Source of the DNA: Candidatus Poribacteria bacterium
GTDB lineage: Bacteria > Poribacteria > WGA-4E > WGA-3G
Length of the DNA stretch: 38,108 nucleotides
Assembly (NCBI GenBank): GCA_022822275.1
Contig: JAJEBZ010000252.1
Span: 1-38,108, forward strand
Direction of reading: 5' to 3'
Part shown: positions 8,516 to 18,313 of the stretch, one piece after another
Numbering within the stretch: the stretch's first letter is position 1
Layout: every line of letters starts with the position of its first letter
The notes under the pieces: generated by a model
Databases searched by the model: none
Seen by the model: the letters and a program-made list of their open reading frames with translations, nothing else
What the model was told of the DNA's origin: nothing
Made by a program: the position numbers and the translations under genes

Positions 8516-9796
8516 TTATACGCCATTTAGGAAACGTTCAAAGTTGCCACCGAAAAGATTGTTGACATCTCGCTCAATTTCAGACTGTGTAAGTGTCCAT
8601 TTCACGTCTATCAGGGATTTGTATTTCTCTATTAAAATGTCTGCGATTATCTGGCGGGAGTGCTTCCATTTGTAGATGAGTTGGTCTAAGATTCGGGCAT
8701 CTGAATGCTGTGGGATAACGCTCAGCCCAAGCAATTCAATCCGTTCGCGGGTTATCTCTTCAATAATACTTGGGTTGTTCATAAACCACCAACATCCGAA
8801 TATCATGAGGTTTTTGAATTTCCGTCCGATGACACACAATTCGTGTTGATTCTCGCGAGAGAGTAGTGTCACAAGGAATTTATTGTCTTGATTTTCTCGA
8901 AGAAGCGACTCTAAACTTGTCAAGTCTGCTTTACCGGTGCCGTCACCTGCCATTTTGAGCTGCGGGTTTACGGATCTTTTAACGCCTATCATCAGGGCAA
9001 AGGGGACGTTGAATTCGCGTGAGATGGGTAAGATGCAGTTGTCAAACAACCTTCCGAGAACGCCGTCATGCGGGTATTGAAAGTCAGGTGGAAGAGAAAC
9101 AGCCATGTATTTTGGGTTCATTCGCTGGATCCACGTTTCTAAAAAACGTCGGACTTCTTTATAACTTTTTTCTGAGGAGAGTGAGGGATCAACATCATAA
9201 CCGAGTCCACGCAAGTGTTCATAAGCTGTTTCTTCGTAGTTGTTTATGAGAACATCCATTCTAAGTGCAGCTTCAAAACGCGTGTCACCTGTATCACCTG
9301 ATTCCCATACTGGTGCTTCCGCTGGGTCAAACGGGTCATTCGTCATAACGACTTTGGAGACATTTGACCGATCAAAAACGGTGTCAATAAAATCTTCAAC
9401 AGTCGTATCTGCGAAGTATGCACGGTAGTCCTTCAAGTTTCGCGAACCGACATCTAACCCCAATTCATTCAAAGTTGTCACAACCCCGCGGCATGCCTCA
9501 CTAACAGGTGAATTTTCAATAAACAGCGTTTGCCAAATAAGTTCTGCTTGTTGCGATTTTGTCATTGCCCAAAAATCATGATATGAAAGATCAACTTTAC
9601 GGAATACTTCTGCAATGAGATAGTGGTAGGTTAGTAGTTCATCTATTCCCCACAACAGCAGTTCGCCAAAAGGTGGACTAAAGAGGTGTGTGTGGATATC
9701 TGTTATAGTCTGTGTGTCGACTACTTGTGAGATGGTGTTTTTGAGTTGATCATGGGTTTTGATTATCGGGTTATGATTCGGATGTGGCGGGTTCAT
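8516..9796 (-). CDS. UxaC-like (glucuronate isomerase family) amidohydrolase-fold protein
   Basis: A 426-residue cytoplasmic enzyme of the metal-dependent TIM-barrel superfamily. ITDIHTHLFSP near residues 33-43 carries the first-strand HxH metal ligands. The order of segments GELLLWGIDELLTYHYL, VVMTNDPFDPAE, ENQHELCVIGRKFKNL and FGCWWFMNNPS, ending with LDQLIYKWKHSRQIIADIL, follows glucuronate/uronate isomerases (UxaC), which convert hexuronates to ketohexuronates. It is shorter than typical UxaC (about 470) and lacks a close match to several of its conserved blocks, so it may act on a different sugar acid. The ATG has GGAG upstream and lies inside the last 26 bp of the preceding two-TM gene, suggesting coupling to the gap-tpiA-secG operon. 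Family is fairly sure, substrate is not. Confidence 0.78.
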   Translation of the reverse strand: MNPPHPNHNPIIKTHDQLKNTISQVVDTQTITDIHTHLFSPPFGELLLWGIDELLTYHYLIAEVFRKVDLSYHDFWAMTKSQQAELIWQTLFIENSPVSEACRGVVTTLNELGLDVGSRNLKDYRAYFADTTVEDFIDTVFDRSNVSKVVMTNDPFDPAEAPVWESGDTGDTRFEAALRMDVLINNYEETAYEHLRGLGYDVDPSLSSEKSYKEVRRFLETWIQRMNPKYMAVSLPPDFQYPHDGVLGRLFDNCILPISREFNVPFALMIGVKRSVNPQLKMAGDGTGKADLTSLESLLRENQDNKFLVTLLSRENQHELCVIGRKFKNLMIFGCWWFMNNPSIIEEITRERIELLGLSVIPQHSDARILDQLIYKWKHSRQIIADILIEKYKSLIDVKWTLTQSEIERDVNNLFGGNFERFLNGV

Positions 9797-10265
9797 CTTG
9801 TGGCTCCGTGTTTAGTTTGTTGCGAATAAAATCTACTATTTCTTCAGGGGGATGCTTGCCAAATCTGACATAAACGCCTCTGAAGTTTTCAAGCCTTGTG
9901 GGTAAAGTAAAGGGACTCAGCAGTACGCCGTTTCTATCAACATAGTGACTATGAAATGCTGACCAAGGACGTTCTACCTTGTAACAACAGGCTTTGACAA
10001 CGAGACTGCTAATACCGCAGTGGTAATGAAATGGCAAAAAGTATTTGTAGAGCGGCACGACCAACAATAATGCTGACAACAGTGTAAATCCAATTGATTT
10101 AAAACTGAAATAAATCGTGATAAGAATGAGGGAGAAAAAAAGCAATAAAACCCCAGACCTTATCCAGTTTTCAACCAATGGGTGGACTCTCCACGAGAGT
10201 TCCTCCGCTTGTGTCCTTCCAGGCACAGGATTAGGTTCTTCCACGGTTCTGTGTTTTTCTTGCAC
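9771..10265 (-). CDS. Conserved hypothetical two-TM membrane protein
   Basis: A 164-residue protein whose GTG start lies 3 bp after the secG stop codon. A hydrophilic N-terminus of about 35 residues is followed by two adjacent hydrophobic helices (GVLLLFFSLILITIYFSF and IGFTLLSALLLVVPLYKYF), then a cytoplasmic-looking region with CCYKVERPWSAFHSHYVD and LSPFTLPTRLENFRGVYVRF, and a charged tail. The conserved Cys-Cys, Trp and RLENFRGVYVRF blocks suggest a real family, but I recognise no named domain; a small PH-like bacterial membrane protein is possible. Position after secG and overlap with the downstream UxaC-like gene point to membership of that operon. Function unknown. Confidence 0.75.
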   Translation of the reverse strand: MQEKHRTVEEPNPVPGRTQAEELSWRVHPLVENWIRSGVLLLFFSLILITIYFSFKSIGFTLLSALLLVVPLYKYFLPFHYHCGISSLVVKACCYKVERPWSAFHSHYVDRNGVLLSPFTLPTRLENFRGVYVRFGKHPPEEIVDFIRNKLNTEPQDEPATSES

Positions 10266-10268
10266 GAG

Positions 10269-10718
10269 TTACTCTGTCTCTTCTGTAGGTACGATGTCAC
10301 TCTTTGTCCCTTCTTCAGGTGCTTCTTGTGTAGTATCGTCGTTAGCTTCCTGTTTAGTAGTGATAGTACCTTTAGGATCGTCATCGGCGGTATCCTCTAC
10401 AACTTCTCCAACTTCTCCGTTATCTTCAGCTTGTTGTGCGTCTGCTGGTTCACTCTCTATTTGTTTAAAATTAACGCCTTCTCCATAAAAACGCATTAGG
10501 AAAAGTGCCAGAACCATAAATCCGACAGCAACCCAAGTCGTGAGTTTGCTAAGAAATGTCGCTGCCCCGTGCCCGCCAAGTACAGATTGGATTTCAGCCC
10601 CACCAAATGCACTGGATGAAAGCCCTTCGCCTTTGCTATCCTGCAACAAGATAACAAGTGTCAGGACGACACATAAGGGGACGAAGATAGTGATTGCCAA
10701 AACTACGAAAATTCCCAT
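10269..10718 (-). CDS. secG: Preprotein translocase subunit SecG
   Basis: Small inner-membrane partner of SecYE that aids protein export. The first membrane helix is FVVLAITIFVPLCVVLTLVILL; it is followed by the diagnostic loop QDSKGEGLSSSAFGG (family consensus LLQxxKGxGL...FGG), then the second helix TTWVAVGFMVLALFLMRFYG. Usual SecG is 70-110 residues; this one has 149 because of an acidic Glu/Asp/Thr-rich C-terminal tail of about 60 residues with no homology I recognise. AGAGGA precedes the ATG. It lies 42 bp downstream of tpiA, a common arrangement (gap-pgk-tpiA-secG) in many bacteria. Confidence 0.95.
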   Translation of the reverse strand: MGIFVVLAITIFVPLCVVLTLVILLQDSKGEGLSSSAFGGAEIQSVLGGHGAATFLSKLTTWVAVGFMVLALFLMRFYGEGVNFKQIESEPADAQQAEDNGEVGEVVEDTADDDPKGTITTKQEANDDTTQEAPEEGTKSDIVPTEETE

Positions 10719-10760
10719 AATAAAATCCTCTATGTTTGCCTACAAGGCTGTGTTTTTAGG

Positions 10761-11516
10761 TTATAAAGCGTGTTTAACGATCTGTGCAAATGATTCTGCG
10801 TCAAGACTTGCGCCGCCGACAAGCGCACCATCCACATCGGGTTGGGTCATGAGCTCGGCTGCGTTTTCAGGCTTTACACTGCCACCGTATTGAATACAAA
10901 TCTGTGATGCAACATCTTTTGAATAAGTATGCGTTATCAGGTCTCTGATATATTTATGCACATCTTGTGCTTGGTCCGGTGTAGCGGTTTTTCCTGTTCC
11001 GATTGCCCAGACAGGTTCATAAGCAATAACGCAAGACAATAGTTCAGTTTCGGTAAGTCCTTTAATGCCACCTGTTACGTGACTTTCAACAACTTTTTCT
11101 GTGTGTCCTGCTTCGCGCTCTTCAAGCAGTTCACCAACACATAAGATCGGTTTCAAGTTGTGTGATAACGCTGCTTGAACTTTCTGATTGACGGTCTGAT
11201 TTGTCTCTGCAAAGTATTGTCGCCTTTCTGAATGGCCAATAATCACATAGTCACATCGAATATCTTTTAGCATCGGAGCCGAAACTTCGCCAGTAAACGC
11301 GCCACTGTCTTCCCAATATACATCTTGTGCAGCGAGACGAATGTTACTACCGTCAACAACTTTGCTAACGGCATCAAGTGCGGTAAAGGGTGGTGCTACG
11401 ACTATTTCAACCCCGTCGCTTCCCGCAACCAAACCCTTTAATGCGGTTGTGAGTGCAACTGCCTCTGAAATCGTCTTGTTAAGTTTCCAATTACCTGCAA
11501 TGATAGGTGTTCGCAT
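10761..11516 (-). CDS. tpiA: Triose-phosphate isomerase
   Basis: Interconverts dihydroxyacetone phosphate and glyceraldehyde 3-phosphate in glycolysis and gluconeogenesis. The protein is 251 residues, the family's usual length. Catalytic residues are all present: Lys11 in AGNWKLN, His95 in IIGHSERR, and Glu167 in AYEPVWAIGTG. The phosphate-binding loop IQYGGSVKPENA and the C-terminal VDGALVGGASL are intact. It follows gap by 15 bp and precedes secG by 42 bp on the same strand, so the three are almost certainly one transcript. Confidence 0.98.
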   Translation of the reverse strand: MRTPIIAGNWKLNKTISEAVALTTALKGLVAGSDGVEIVVAPPFTALDAVSKVVDGSNIRLAAQDVYWEDSGAFTGEVSAPMLKDIRCDYVIIGHSERRQYFAETNQTVNQKVQAALSHNLKPILCVGELLEEREAGHTEKVVESHVTGGIKGLTETELLSCVIAYEPVWAIGTGKTATPDQAQDVHKYIRDLITHTYSKDVASQICIQYGGSVKPENAAELMTQPDVDGALVGGASLDAESFAQIVKHAL

Positions 11517-11531
11517 AGTCCTCCCTACATA

Positions 11532-12668
<1,137 letters not shown>

Positions 12669-12807
12669 TTATACAAAAGGTCAAATATTTTTGAAATATG
12701 GTAACAAAATAACATTAACTATAAGTTCATAATCAGCCTATTATAATCATTTATGTTCTTAATTATACTCTATATTTCGCTAAATTGCAACTTTACGTAA
12801 TATCAGT

Positions 12808-12930
12808 AGGCGTGTAAAGTTTTTGCCACCCAGAATCACGGATTACGCGGCGTGCGCGGCTTCTGTAGGAGCGAGCAAAGCTCGCTCCTACAGAAGAAAA
12901 AACGGTTAATGCCAAAAACTTTACACACCC
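12808..12930. mobile_element. Short (123 bp) member of the GTGTAAAG-ended miniature element family
   Basis: The left end reads GGCGTGTAAAGTTTTTGCCA and the right end is the reverse complement of GGGTGTGTAAAGTTTTTGGC, so the arms match over about 17 bp with small changes. No target duplication is visible, suggesting an older insertion. The internal segment AGAATCACGGATTACGCGG matches sequence next to the ends of the copies at 8332 and 34584. The centre is a 37-nt hairpin (see 12860-12896). The element lies in the 464-bp gap between divergent gap and sulfatase; the rest of that gap (12537-12807) is AT-rich and shows no gene. Confidence 0.72.
12860..12896. repeat. Perfect 17-bp hairpin inside the miniature element
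   Basis: CTTCTGTAGGAGCGAGC and its exact reverse complement flank a 3-nt AAA loop. The GTAGGAGCGAGC core resembles REP-type palindromes. It could act as a transcript-blocking or protein-binding hairpin; no poly-T follows in the plus direction. Confidence 0.7.
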
Positions 12931-12946
12931 GGATAATTCATGTCAC

Positions 12947-12975
12947 TTGACTTAATTCACTGTTTGGGATACAAT
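12947..12975 (+). promoter_or_regulatory. Sigma-70-like promoter of the sulfatase gene
   Basis: TTGACT (12947-12952) and TACAAT (12970-12975) are 17 bp apart. An AGGAG ribosome binding site (12991-12995) and the ATG at 13001 follow, giving a leader of only about 18 nt. The -35 box starts 16 bp beyond the end of the miniature element. Confidence 0.7.
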
Positions 12976-13000
12976 CACTTAAAAAAAAAAAGGAGTCAGA

Positions 13001-14605
13001 ATGAACTTATCATCCCGTCCGAACATTCTTTGGATTTCTATTGAAGACACCAGTCCCCGATTTGGTTGCTACGGTGATCCTGTTGCGCGTACACCGAATA
13101 TTGACCAACTTGCTGCTGGCGGCTGTCGGTTTCCGAATGCGTTTTGTACTGCAGGTGTATGTGCACCGAGTCGTTCCGCTATTATCACCGGTATGTATCA
13201 AACCTCTATCGGGACACACCACATGCGCACAACGCATAGAAACCGCAATACGCCAGAGATGCCGACACCCTATTCTGCAGTGTTACCCACTTATGTCAAA
13301 ACTTTCACCGAATATCTGAGAGCTGCAGGTTACTATTGCACCAACAACAGTAAGACCGATTATCAGTTCACACCCCCGATTACGGCTTGGGACGACAATA
13401 GCAACGAAGGGCACTGGCGAAATCGTGCTGATGGACAACCTTTCTTCTCGGTTTTTAATCCAACCGTTACACACGAAAGCGGCATGTGGGATCGAGACAA
13501 TAGACCTTTGAAGACCAACCCAGATGATGTAGAATTACCTCCGTATTTACCAGACACGCCGAAAGCCCGCGCAGCATTGGCTCGACATTATGACAACCTT
13601 GAGACTGCAGATGCGCGTGTCGGTGCGTTGTTAACTGAATTAGAAGAAGATGGTCTGATGGACAATACGATCATTTTTCTCTGGAGTGACCACGGGGAAG
13701 GCCTACCACGCGGTAAACGATGGCCCTATGACGCAGGAATTCGCATTCCGTTGATTGTGCGTTGGCACGGACACCTTGCCGAAGGAAGTGTATCGGATCA
13801 GTTGGTGAGTTTGATAGACCTTGGTCCCACCGTGCTTTCACTGTGTGATGTACAAGTACCGAAACACTTGCAAGGACAACCCTTCCTGGGTCCCGATAAA
13901 ATTGAGCGCGAATATATATACGCAACGCGCGATAGGTATGATGAATCTTACGATATGATGCGTGCTGTGCGCGATAAGAAGTATAAATACATCCGAAATT
14001 ACTATCCTGAAAAGCCCTATCTGCTCTGGATTCCTTATCGCAATCGTCATCCTGTTATGCAAGAGATGTGGAGACTTCATGCAGAGGGCAAGTTGGAAGG
14101 TGATCAATTGGTTATGTTCCAATCGACGCGTCCTGCGGAGGAACTCTATGATGTTGAAAACGACAAGTATGAACTCAACAACTTGGCTGAAGACGCAGCG
14201 CATGCAGATGTGCTTGAACGGATGCGGAATGCTTTAACACAATGGCAATCTGATTTCGGTGACATGGGAGAAATACCTGAAGACCAAATGGTCGCAAGAT
14301 GGTACCCTGATGGCAAACAGCCCAAGACAGCAGCACCAATTTTTATTCCCATAAACGCAACTAATCCTGGAAGGGAAACTGCACAAGAAAATGGAGAATG
14401 GGAAGCACCGCTGTTATTGCAACTCCACTGTTCCACACAGGGAGCATCAATCGCATATACAACTGAACAAGGTGAAGATGCTCATTGGTCGTTGTATTCC
14501 GAACCTTTGCGTATACAAAAGGGGAAGACCACCGTTCGCACAAAAGCGATTCGGATTGGGTATGAAGAAAGTAGCGAGAATACTCTCACCCTCACAGTTA
14601 CTTGA
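13001..14605 (+). CDS. Formylglycine-dependent sulfatase
   Basis: Predicted sulfate-ester hydrolase of 534 residues (alkaline-phosphatase fold). Cys54 in VCAPSRSAIITG is the CxPSR site that is oxidised to the catalytic formylglycine by FGE/SUMF1. Early metal ligands lie in ISIEDTSP (Glu15-Asp16, where many sulfatases have Asp-Asp), and the second metal site is FLWSDHGEGLPRGKRWPY. The order and spacing resemble the heparan N-sulfatase-like (sulfamidase) group. No signal peptide is seen, which is unusual for a polysaccharide-acting sulfatase, so it may act on imported fragments. Residues from about 468 onward look like a chitobiase/hexosaminidase C-terminal domain (CHB_HEX_C), with HCSTQGASIAYTTEQGED. 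Poribacterial genomes are known to be rich in sulfatases. Downstream glycosyltransferases start 109 bp later. The substrate is not predictable. Confidence 0.93.
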   Translation: MNLSSRPNILWISIEDTSPRFGCYGDPVARTPNIDQLAAGGCRFPNAFCTAGVCAPSRSAIITGMYQTSIGTHHMRTTHRNRNTPEMPTPYSAVLPTYVKTFTEYLRAAGYYCTNNSKTDYQFTPPITAWDDNSNEGHWRNRADGQPFFSVFNPTVTHESGMWDRDNRPLKTNPDDVELPPYLPDTPKARAALARHYDNLETADARVGALLTELEEDGLMDNTIIFLWSDHGEGLPRGKRWPYDAGIRIPLIVRWHGHLAEGSVSDQLVSLIDLGPTVLSLCDVQVPKHLQGQPFLGPDKIEREYIYATRDRYDESYDMMRAVRDKKYKYIRNYYPEKPYLLWIPYRNRHPVMQEMWRLHAEGKLEGDQLVMFQSTRPAEELYDVENDKYELNNLAEDAAHADVLERMRNALTQWQSDFGDMGEIPEDQMVARWYPDGKQPKTAAPIFIPINATNPGRETAQENGEWEAPLLLQLHCSTQGASIAYTTEQGEDAHWSLYSEPLRIQKGKTTVRTKAIRIGYEESSENTLTLTVT

Positions 14606-14714
14606 CGAGTCTTAAAGGGAGAGTACTTTTTCAAAGTTCTATAGGTTGTGTTTTACATGTGGGCTGTTGTGTTTACATCAGATTTTAGCATTATTGATGC
14701 CAAAGGAGGACTGT

Positions 14715-15779
14715 ATGTCATATTCCGTATTGACAAACGGAGAAATTCTCCGTGACATCAATAAGATGCTCATTATCCGTACTGATGGTATCGGTGATTT
14801 GCTGAACGCAACGCCAGCAATAGCCCTCTTGCGACAGAACTATCCTTCTGCGGAAATCACGGTGTTAGCACGTCCATTCAATGCTCCGGTGCTGATAGGA
14901 AATCCAGATGTTGACAGAGTGCTTGTGTTTGATAGAAAAGTCGAACATCGGGTATTATCACAGCAACTCCGATTTTATCATACACTAAGACAAGAAAAGT
15001 TCGACCTTGTTGTTGCGATGCAAACTGCCACGTTGCCACACCTTATCGCATTTCTCTCAGGTGCAAGGTATCGTTTAGGTCGTTATCAGAAACGATTTCG
15101 CTCAACGCTCACACATGCATGGCGTGGGAAATATCAAAAGGGTAAAACACACGAAGTGGATAGGAATTTGGAATTAGTGCGGTTAATCTGTCAAGGAGAA
15201 GGCAACCGACAACTTGTTTTCAACCTATTGCCCGATGAAATTGCGAATGTTGAAACACGCCTTGCGTCTTTAGGTATCGGGAACGATGCTTTTCTAATCG
15301 GCATTCATCCTGGTGGCAGTTCTTTTGATAAAAGGTGGCCCGAAAAGCATTACGCTGAACTTGCCGACAGACTTGTTGAGCGTGACAACGTTAAAATTCT
15401 TCTATTACGCGGTCCTGGAGAAACGGAGTTGACGCAGAACATTCAGGGTATGATGCAGTCTGATGCGGTTATTTACGCGCCACAGTCAATTCGCGAATTG
15501 GGTGCAATACTTTCATACTGCAACCTGTTTGTATGTAACGATTCTGGTCCGATGCATCTTGCTGCTGCACTGAACGTACAGACGGTTGCGATCTTCGGAC
15601 CTACTGACCACGTTGCATGGCATCCGATGAGTGAAAACGCGACTATTGTGCGCCGCGATATGCCGTGCTGGCCCTGTAGTGCACACAAGTGCAAAATCGG
15701 GTGGGAATGCACAAAAAAACTCCCTGTTGAAATGGTCTGGAACACAACAGTAATGTCCTTAGAATCGAGTCGAAAATGA
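14715..15779 (+). CDS. Glycosyltransferase family 9 (heptosyltransferase-like)
   Basis: Predicted ADP-sugar-dependent transferase for cell-surface glycan or LPS core, about 354 residues. I chose the ATG at 14715 because AGGAGG lies just upstream; the frame is open from 14646, but those 23 residues are not family-like. The N-terminal domain has IIRTDGIGDLLNATPAIALL, the GT9 nucleotide-fold start. The second domain has IHPGGSSFDKRWPEKHYAEL and CNDSGPMHLAAALN, the GT9 donor-site motifs. A Cys-rich tail (PCWPCSAHKCKIGWECTKK) is also often found in this family. It shares an ATGA overlap with the next glycosyltransferase, indicating an operon. Confidence 0.93.
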   Translation: MSYSVLTNGEILRDINKMLIIRTDGIGDLLNATPAIALLRQNYPSAEITVLARPFNAPVLIGNPDVDRVLVFDRKVEHRVLSQQLRFYHTLRQEKFDLVVAMQTATLPHLIAFLSGARYRLGRYQKRFRSTLTHAWRGKYQKGKTHEVDRNLELVRLICQGEGNRQLVFNLLPDEIANVETRLASLGIGNDAFLIGIHPGGSSFDKRWPEKHYAELADRLVERDNVKILLLRGPGETELTQNIQGMMQSDAVIYAPQSIRELGAILSYCNLFVCNDSGPMHLAAALNVQTVAIFGPTDHVAWHPMSENATIVRRDMPCWPCSAHKCKIGWECTKKLPVEMVWNTTVMSLESSRK

Positions 15780-17023
15780 AAATCGCAATCGCAGCGTGGG
15801 GAACGACAGGAGATGTCTATCCGCTCATAGCACTTGCAGATCAGCTTATCCAAAGAAAACATCAGGTTCGCGTCTGTGCACCTTCCATCTATGAAGAAAA
15901 AATCCTTGCTATCGGTGCCGATTTCTCCGAAGTTGGTGTGGCATTTGATTTAGCAGAATTTCATAATATCATGGATAAAATTATGGCAATGCGCGACCCA
16001 ATGGCAACATTGTTATTTATCGCAAAGGAGGGAGTTCTGCTTCGTGGAGAAAAATGGTATAATGACTGCCTCGCTGCAATGGAAGGTTATGATTTAGCGA
16101 TTTGCCATTCTGTAGACATCCCCGCACAGGAAGCAGCCATTAGAAATGGTTTGCCCTGGTTCACTGTGACATATTGCCCAGGCTTCATAAAAACACCTGA
16201 TACTGCCCCATATCCATTTCCAAATTGGGGTAGGACATTCAATGCGTTTATATGGAAATTGGTGCGACTCCGTCTTAAGTATTCTGTTGATCCTCTTTTT
16301 AATCAGTTTATCGTTTCTATTGGGGGAAAACCGAGAGCAATAATGACATCAGATGAAATGTATTCTCCGCAACTGAATCTCATTGCGGCATCCCCCGTAC
16401 TTTGTCCAGAAGCGAATTTTCTACCAAACCATAAATTCACGGGGGTATGGCAACTGGTACAGCCGGATTACGAACCGCCTACTGAACTCGTGAATTTTTT
16501 GTCAGAAGGCACACGACCTATTGTCATCACATTTGGCTCTATGGGTGGCAGTGAAGGACAGAAAACTACTGAGATATTAATGGATGCTGTCCGCATGCTC
16601 AATCAACGCGCGATTATCCAATCAGGATGGGGACTCTTAGGGACACAAGAGAAAGTACCAGACATCTATTGCACAGAGTATGTGCCGCATCGGTGGCTGT
16701 TTCCACAAGCGCGTTGTGTTGTGCATCATGGTGGAGCTGGTACCACAGCATCCGTTTGTTATGCCAAAGTCCCATCAGTGGTTGTACCACACATAGCGGA
16801 CCAGCCATATTGGGGAAAACTACTCTATAATTTAGGCGTTGCACCGAAAAGTCTTCACAGACGGAAACTCACCGCAAAACGTCTTGCACAAAGGATTCAA
16901 CAGGTTTTGTCAACGCCTTCAATGGACGAACAGGCAAAGTCCATAGGAACACAGATGGAATCTGATGATGGTTTGTCAACAGCGGTTAACCTCATTGAGT
17001 CCTTCCCCTTGTCAAAAAAATGA
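15776..17023 (+). CDS. GT1/MGT-like (YjiC-type) glycosyltransferase
   Basis: A 415-residue GT-B enzyme likely to transfer a nucleotide-activated sugar to a lipid or small acceptor. It begins with the GT28/GT1 N-terminal motif AAWGTTGDVYPLIALADQL, and the C-terminal donor site reads CVVHHGGAGTTASVCYAKVPS with VPHIADQPYWGKLL, typical of sterol/flavonoid-type UDP-glucosyltransferases and bacterial macrolide glycosyltransferases. There is no signal peptide or membrane segment. The start codon overlaps the preceding GT9 stop by 4 bp, and its own stop overlaps the next GT9 start by 4 bp. Acceptor unknown. Confidence 0.93.
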   Translation: MKIAIAAWGTTGDVYPLIALADQLIQRKHQVRVCAPSIYEEKILAIGADFSEVGVAFDLAEFHNIMDKIMAMRDPMATLLFIAKEGVLLRGEKWYNDCLAAMEGYDLAICHSVDIPAQEAAIRNGLPWFTVTYCPGFIKTPDTAPYPFPNWGRTFNAFIWKLVRLRLKYSVDPLFNQFIVSIGGKPRAIMTSDEMYSPQLNLIAASPVLCPEANFLPNHKFTGVWQLVQPDYEPPTELVNFLSEGTRPIVITFGSMGGSEGQKTTEILMDAVRMLNQRAIIQSGWGLLGTQEKVPDIYCTEYVPHRWLFPQARCVVHHGGAGTTASVCYAKVPSVVVPHIADQPYWGKLLYNLGVAPKSLHRRKLTAKRLAQRIQQVLSTPSMDEQAKSIGTQMESDDGLSTAVNLIESFPLSKK

Positions 17024-17991
17024 AAAAGATACTTGTTTTCAGTTTCAGTTTTATCGGTGATGCAGTATTGTCAACCTGCGTTATCCAACCGCTACGAGCA
17101 CATTTCCGAAATTCTCATATTACCTTTCTCGTTGGTCCCAGTGCGTCCAATATCCTTGCAGATGACCCACAACTTGATGCCGTCCTTATTTATGACAATC
17201 GAGGAGAACACGCGGGATTGAAAGGTAGGCTGAAACTCGTCCAGACATTACGTCGTGAAAAATACGATCGCGTGGTAAATTTGCGGGATAGTTTGGCTGC
17301 ACGATGTCTCGGTACTGAGCATTGGGGATTGGTGCGTGGCGATAGGGAACGACATGCAGTTACCCGATATCTGGAAGTGCTGAGTAAACATGACGTTGAT
17401 ATAACAGATGCACATCCTCACTTGCAGTTGACTGAATCGGAACATGCAAAAGCACACAACTACCTTGCTGAAGCAGATGTCACATCAGAAAGATTATTAA
17501 TTGGGATGCACCCAGGCGGGAACTGGGAATATAAACTGTGGGACGCAAAGAAATATGCACAACTGGCGACTGCTTTATCAACTGAAAAAAATGCTTCAAT
17601 TTTACTCTTTGCAGGTCCGAATGAACGGAAACTGCAATCGCAAGTTGCGAGTATGATGGACACGCCCCCTATCCTCGTTGAAACTGAAAACCTACGAGAA
17701 GTCGCTGCATTGATTGCGGTGTGTGATGTTTATATCGGGAATGACACTGGTCCGATGCACATCGCTGCTGCTGTTGGAACGCCTGCAGTCGCACTTTTCG
17801 GGTCAACGAACCATATTCGTAGCGGTCCCTATGGCGATAAGCATACAGTTGTGCAGAGTGGCATGGATTTGGGGTGCAATCCGTGTCATCCGGGTCGAAA
17901 TCCGGGAGGGTGTGGTGCTGGCAGCTGCGCTGTGATTGATGGGATTGCGGTGAAACAGGTGTTGGATGTTGTGATAGGTCCGGTTTCTTAA
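17020..17991 (+). CDS. Glycosyltransferase family 9 (heptosyltransferase-like), second copy
   Basis: A 323-residue paralogue type of the GT9 gene at 14715. It starts KILVFSFSFIGDAVLSTCVI (GT9 N-terminal fold) and carries the donor motifs MHPGGNWEYKLWDAKKYAQL and GNDTGPMHIAAAVGTPAVALFGS. The Cys pair in GCNPCHPGRNPGGCGAGSC near the end echoes the tail of the other GT9. Coupled to the GT1-like gene by an ATGA overlap, it is the last gene of the plus-strand glycan operon; it is convergent with the HNH gene, 49 bp away. No terminator is evident between them. Confidence 0.93.
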   Translation: MKKILVFSFSFIGDAVLSTCVIQPLRAHFRNSHITFLVGPSASNILADDPQLDAVLIYDNRGEHAGLKGRLKLVQTLRREKYDRVVNLRDSLAARCLGTEHWGLVRGDRERHAVTRYLEVLSKHDVDITDAHPHLQLTESEHAKAHNYLAEADVTSERLLIGMHPGGNWEYKLWDAKKYAQLATALSTEKNASILLFAGPNERKLQSQVASMMDTPPILVETENLREVAALIAVCDVYIGNDTGPMHIAAAVGTPAVALFGSTNHIRSGPYGDKHTVVQSGMDLGCNPCHPGRNPGGCGAGSCAVIDGIAVKQVLDVVIGPVS

Positions 17992-18040
17992 CCGCACTTA
18001 TCAGGGGGCACATATTTTAGATTGGCTATAAAGTGAAAAC

Positions 18041-18313
18041 TTACATCTTATCCTTCTTCGCGACATTACAAGGTTTGCACCGTAAGGTCAGGTTTTCCCA
18101 TTCAGTAAGTCCACCTTGAGAATAGGGAATTTTGTGATCAGCATCAAGTTGATCAAAACCTGCTGGACCAGAGAAAACCTGCTTGCAGTCCGGACACACG
18201 TATCCGCCGCGGCTGCTGTCGTAGTGCCTACGGAAGTATGACTGTTTCCACGTTTTTGGAAAACTCCGAGCGCGTGGGTTACATGGTGGAAGATTTGATG
18301 GAAGCGAGCTCAA
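18041..18313 (-). CDS. Small HNH endonuclease
   Basis: A 90-residue HNH nuclease. Two zinc-binding pairs, C40-P-D-C43 and C79-K-P-C82, frame the catalytic segment DADHKIPYSQGG (Asp59, His60) and the later Asn74 (WENLTL) and Asn83 (KPCNVAKKDK). This is a complete ββα-metal fold with no missing residue. The protein ends KKDKM right after the motif. Its start ATG overlaps the DUF262 stop by 4 bp (ATGA), so the two are translationally coupled, which strongly suggests they work as one nuclease. It is the last gene of a minus-strand module whose promoter lies at 19584-19612. Confidence 0.93.
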   Translation of the reverse strand: MSSLPSNLPPCNPRARSFPKTWKQSYFRRHYDSSRGGYVCPDCKQVFSGPAGFDQLDADHKIPYSQGGLTEWENLTLRCKPCNVAKKDKM

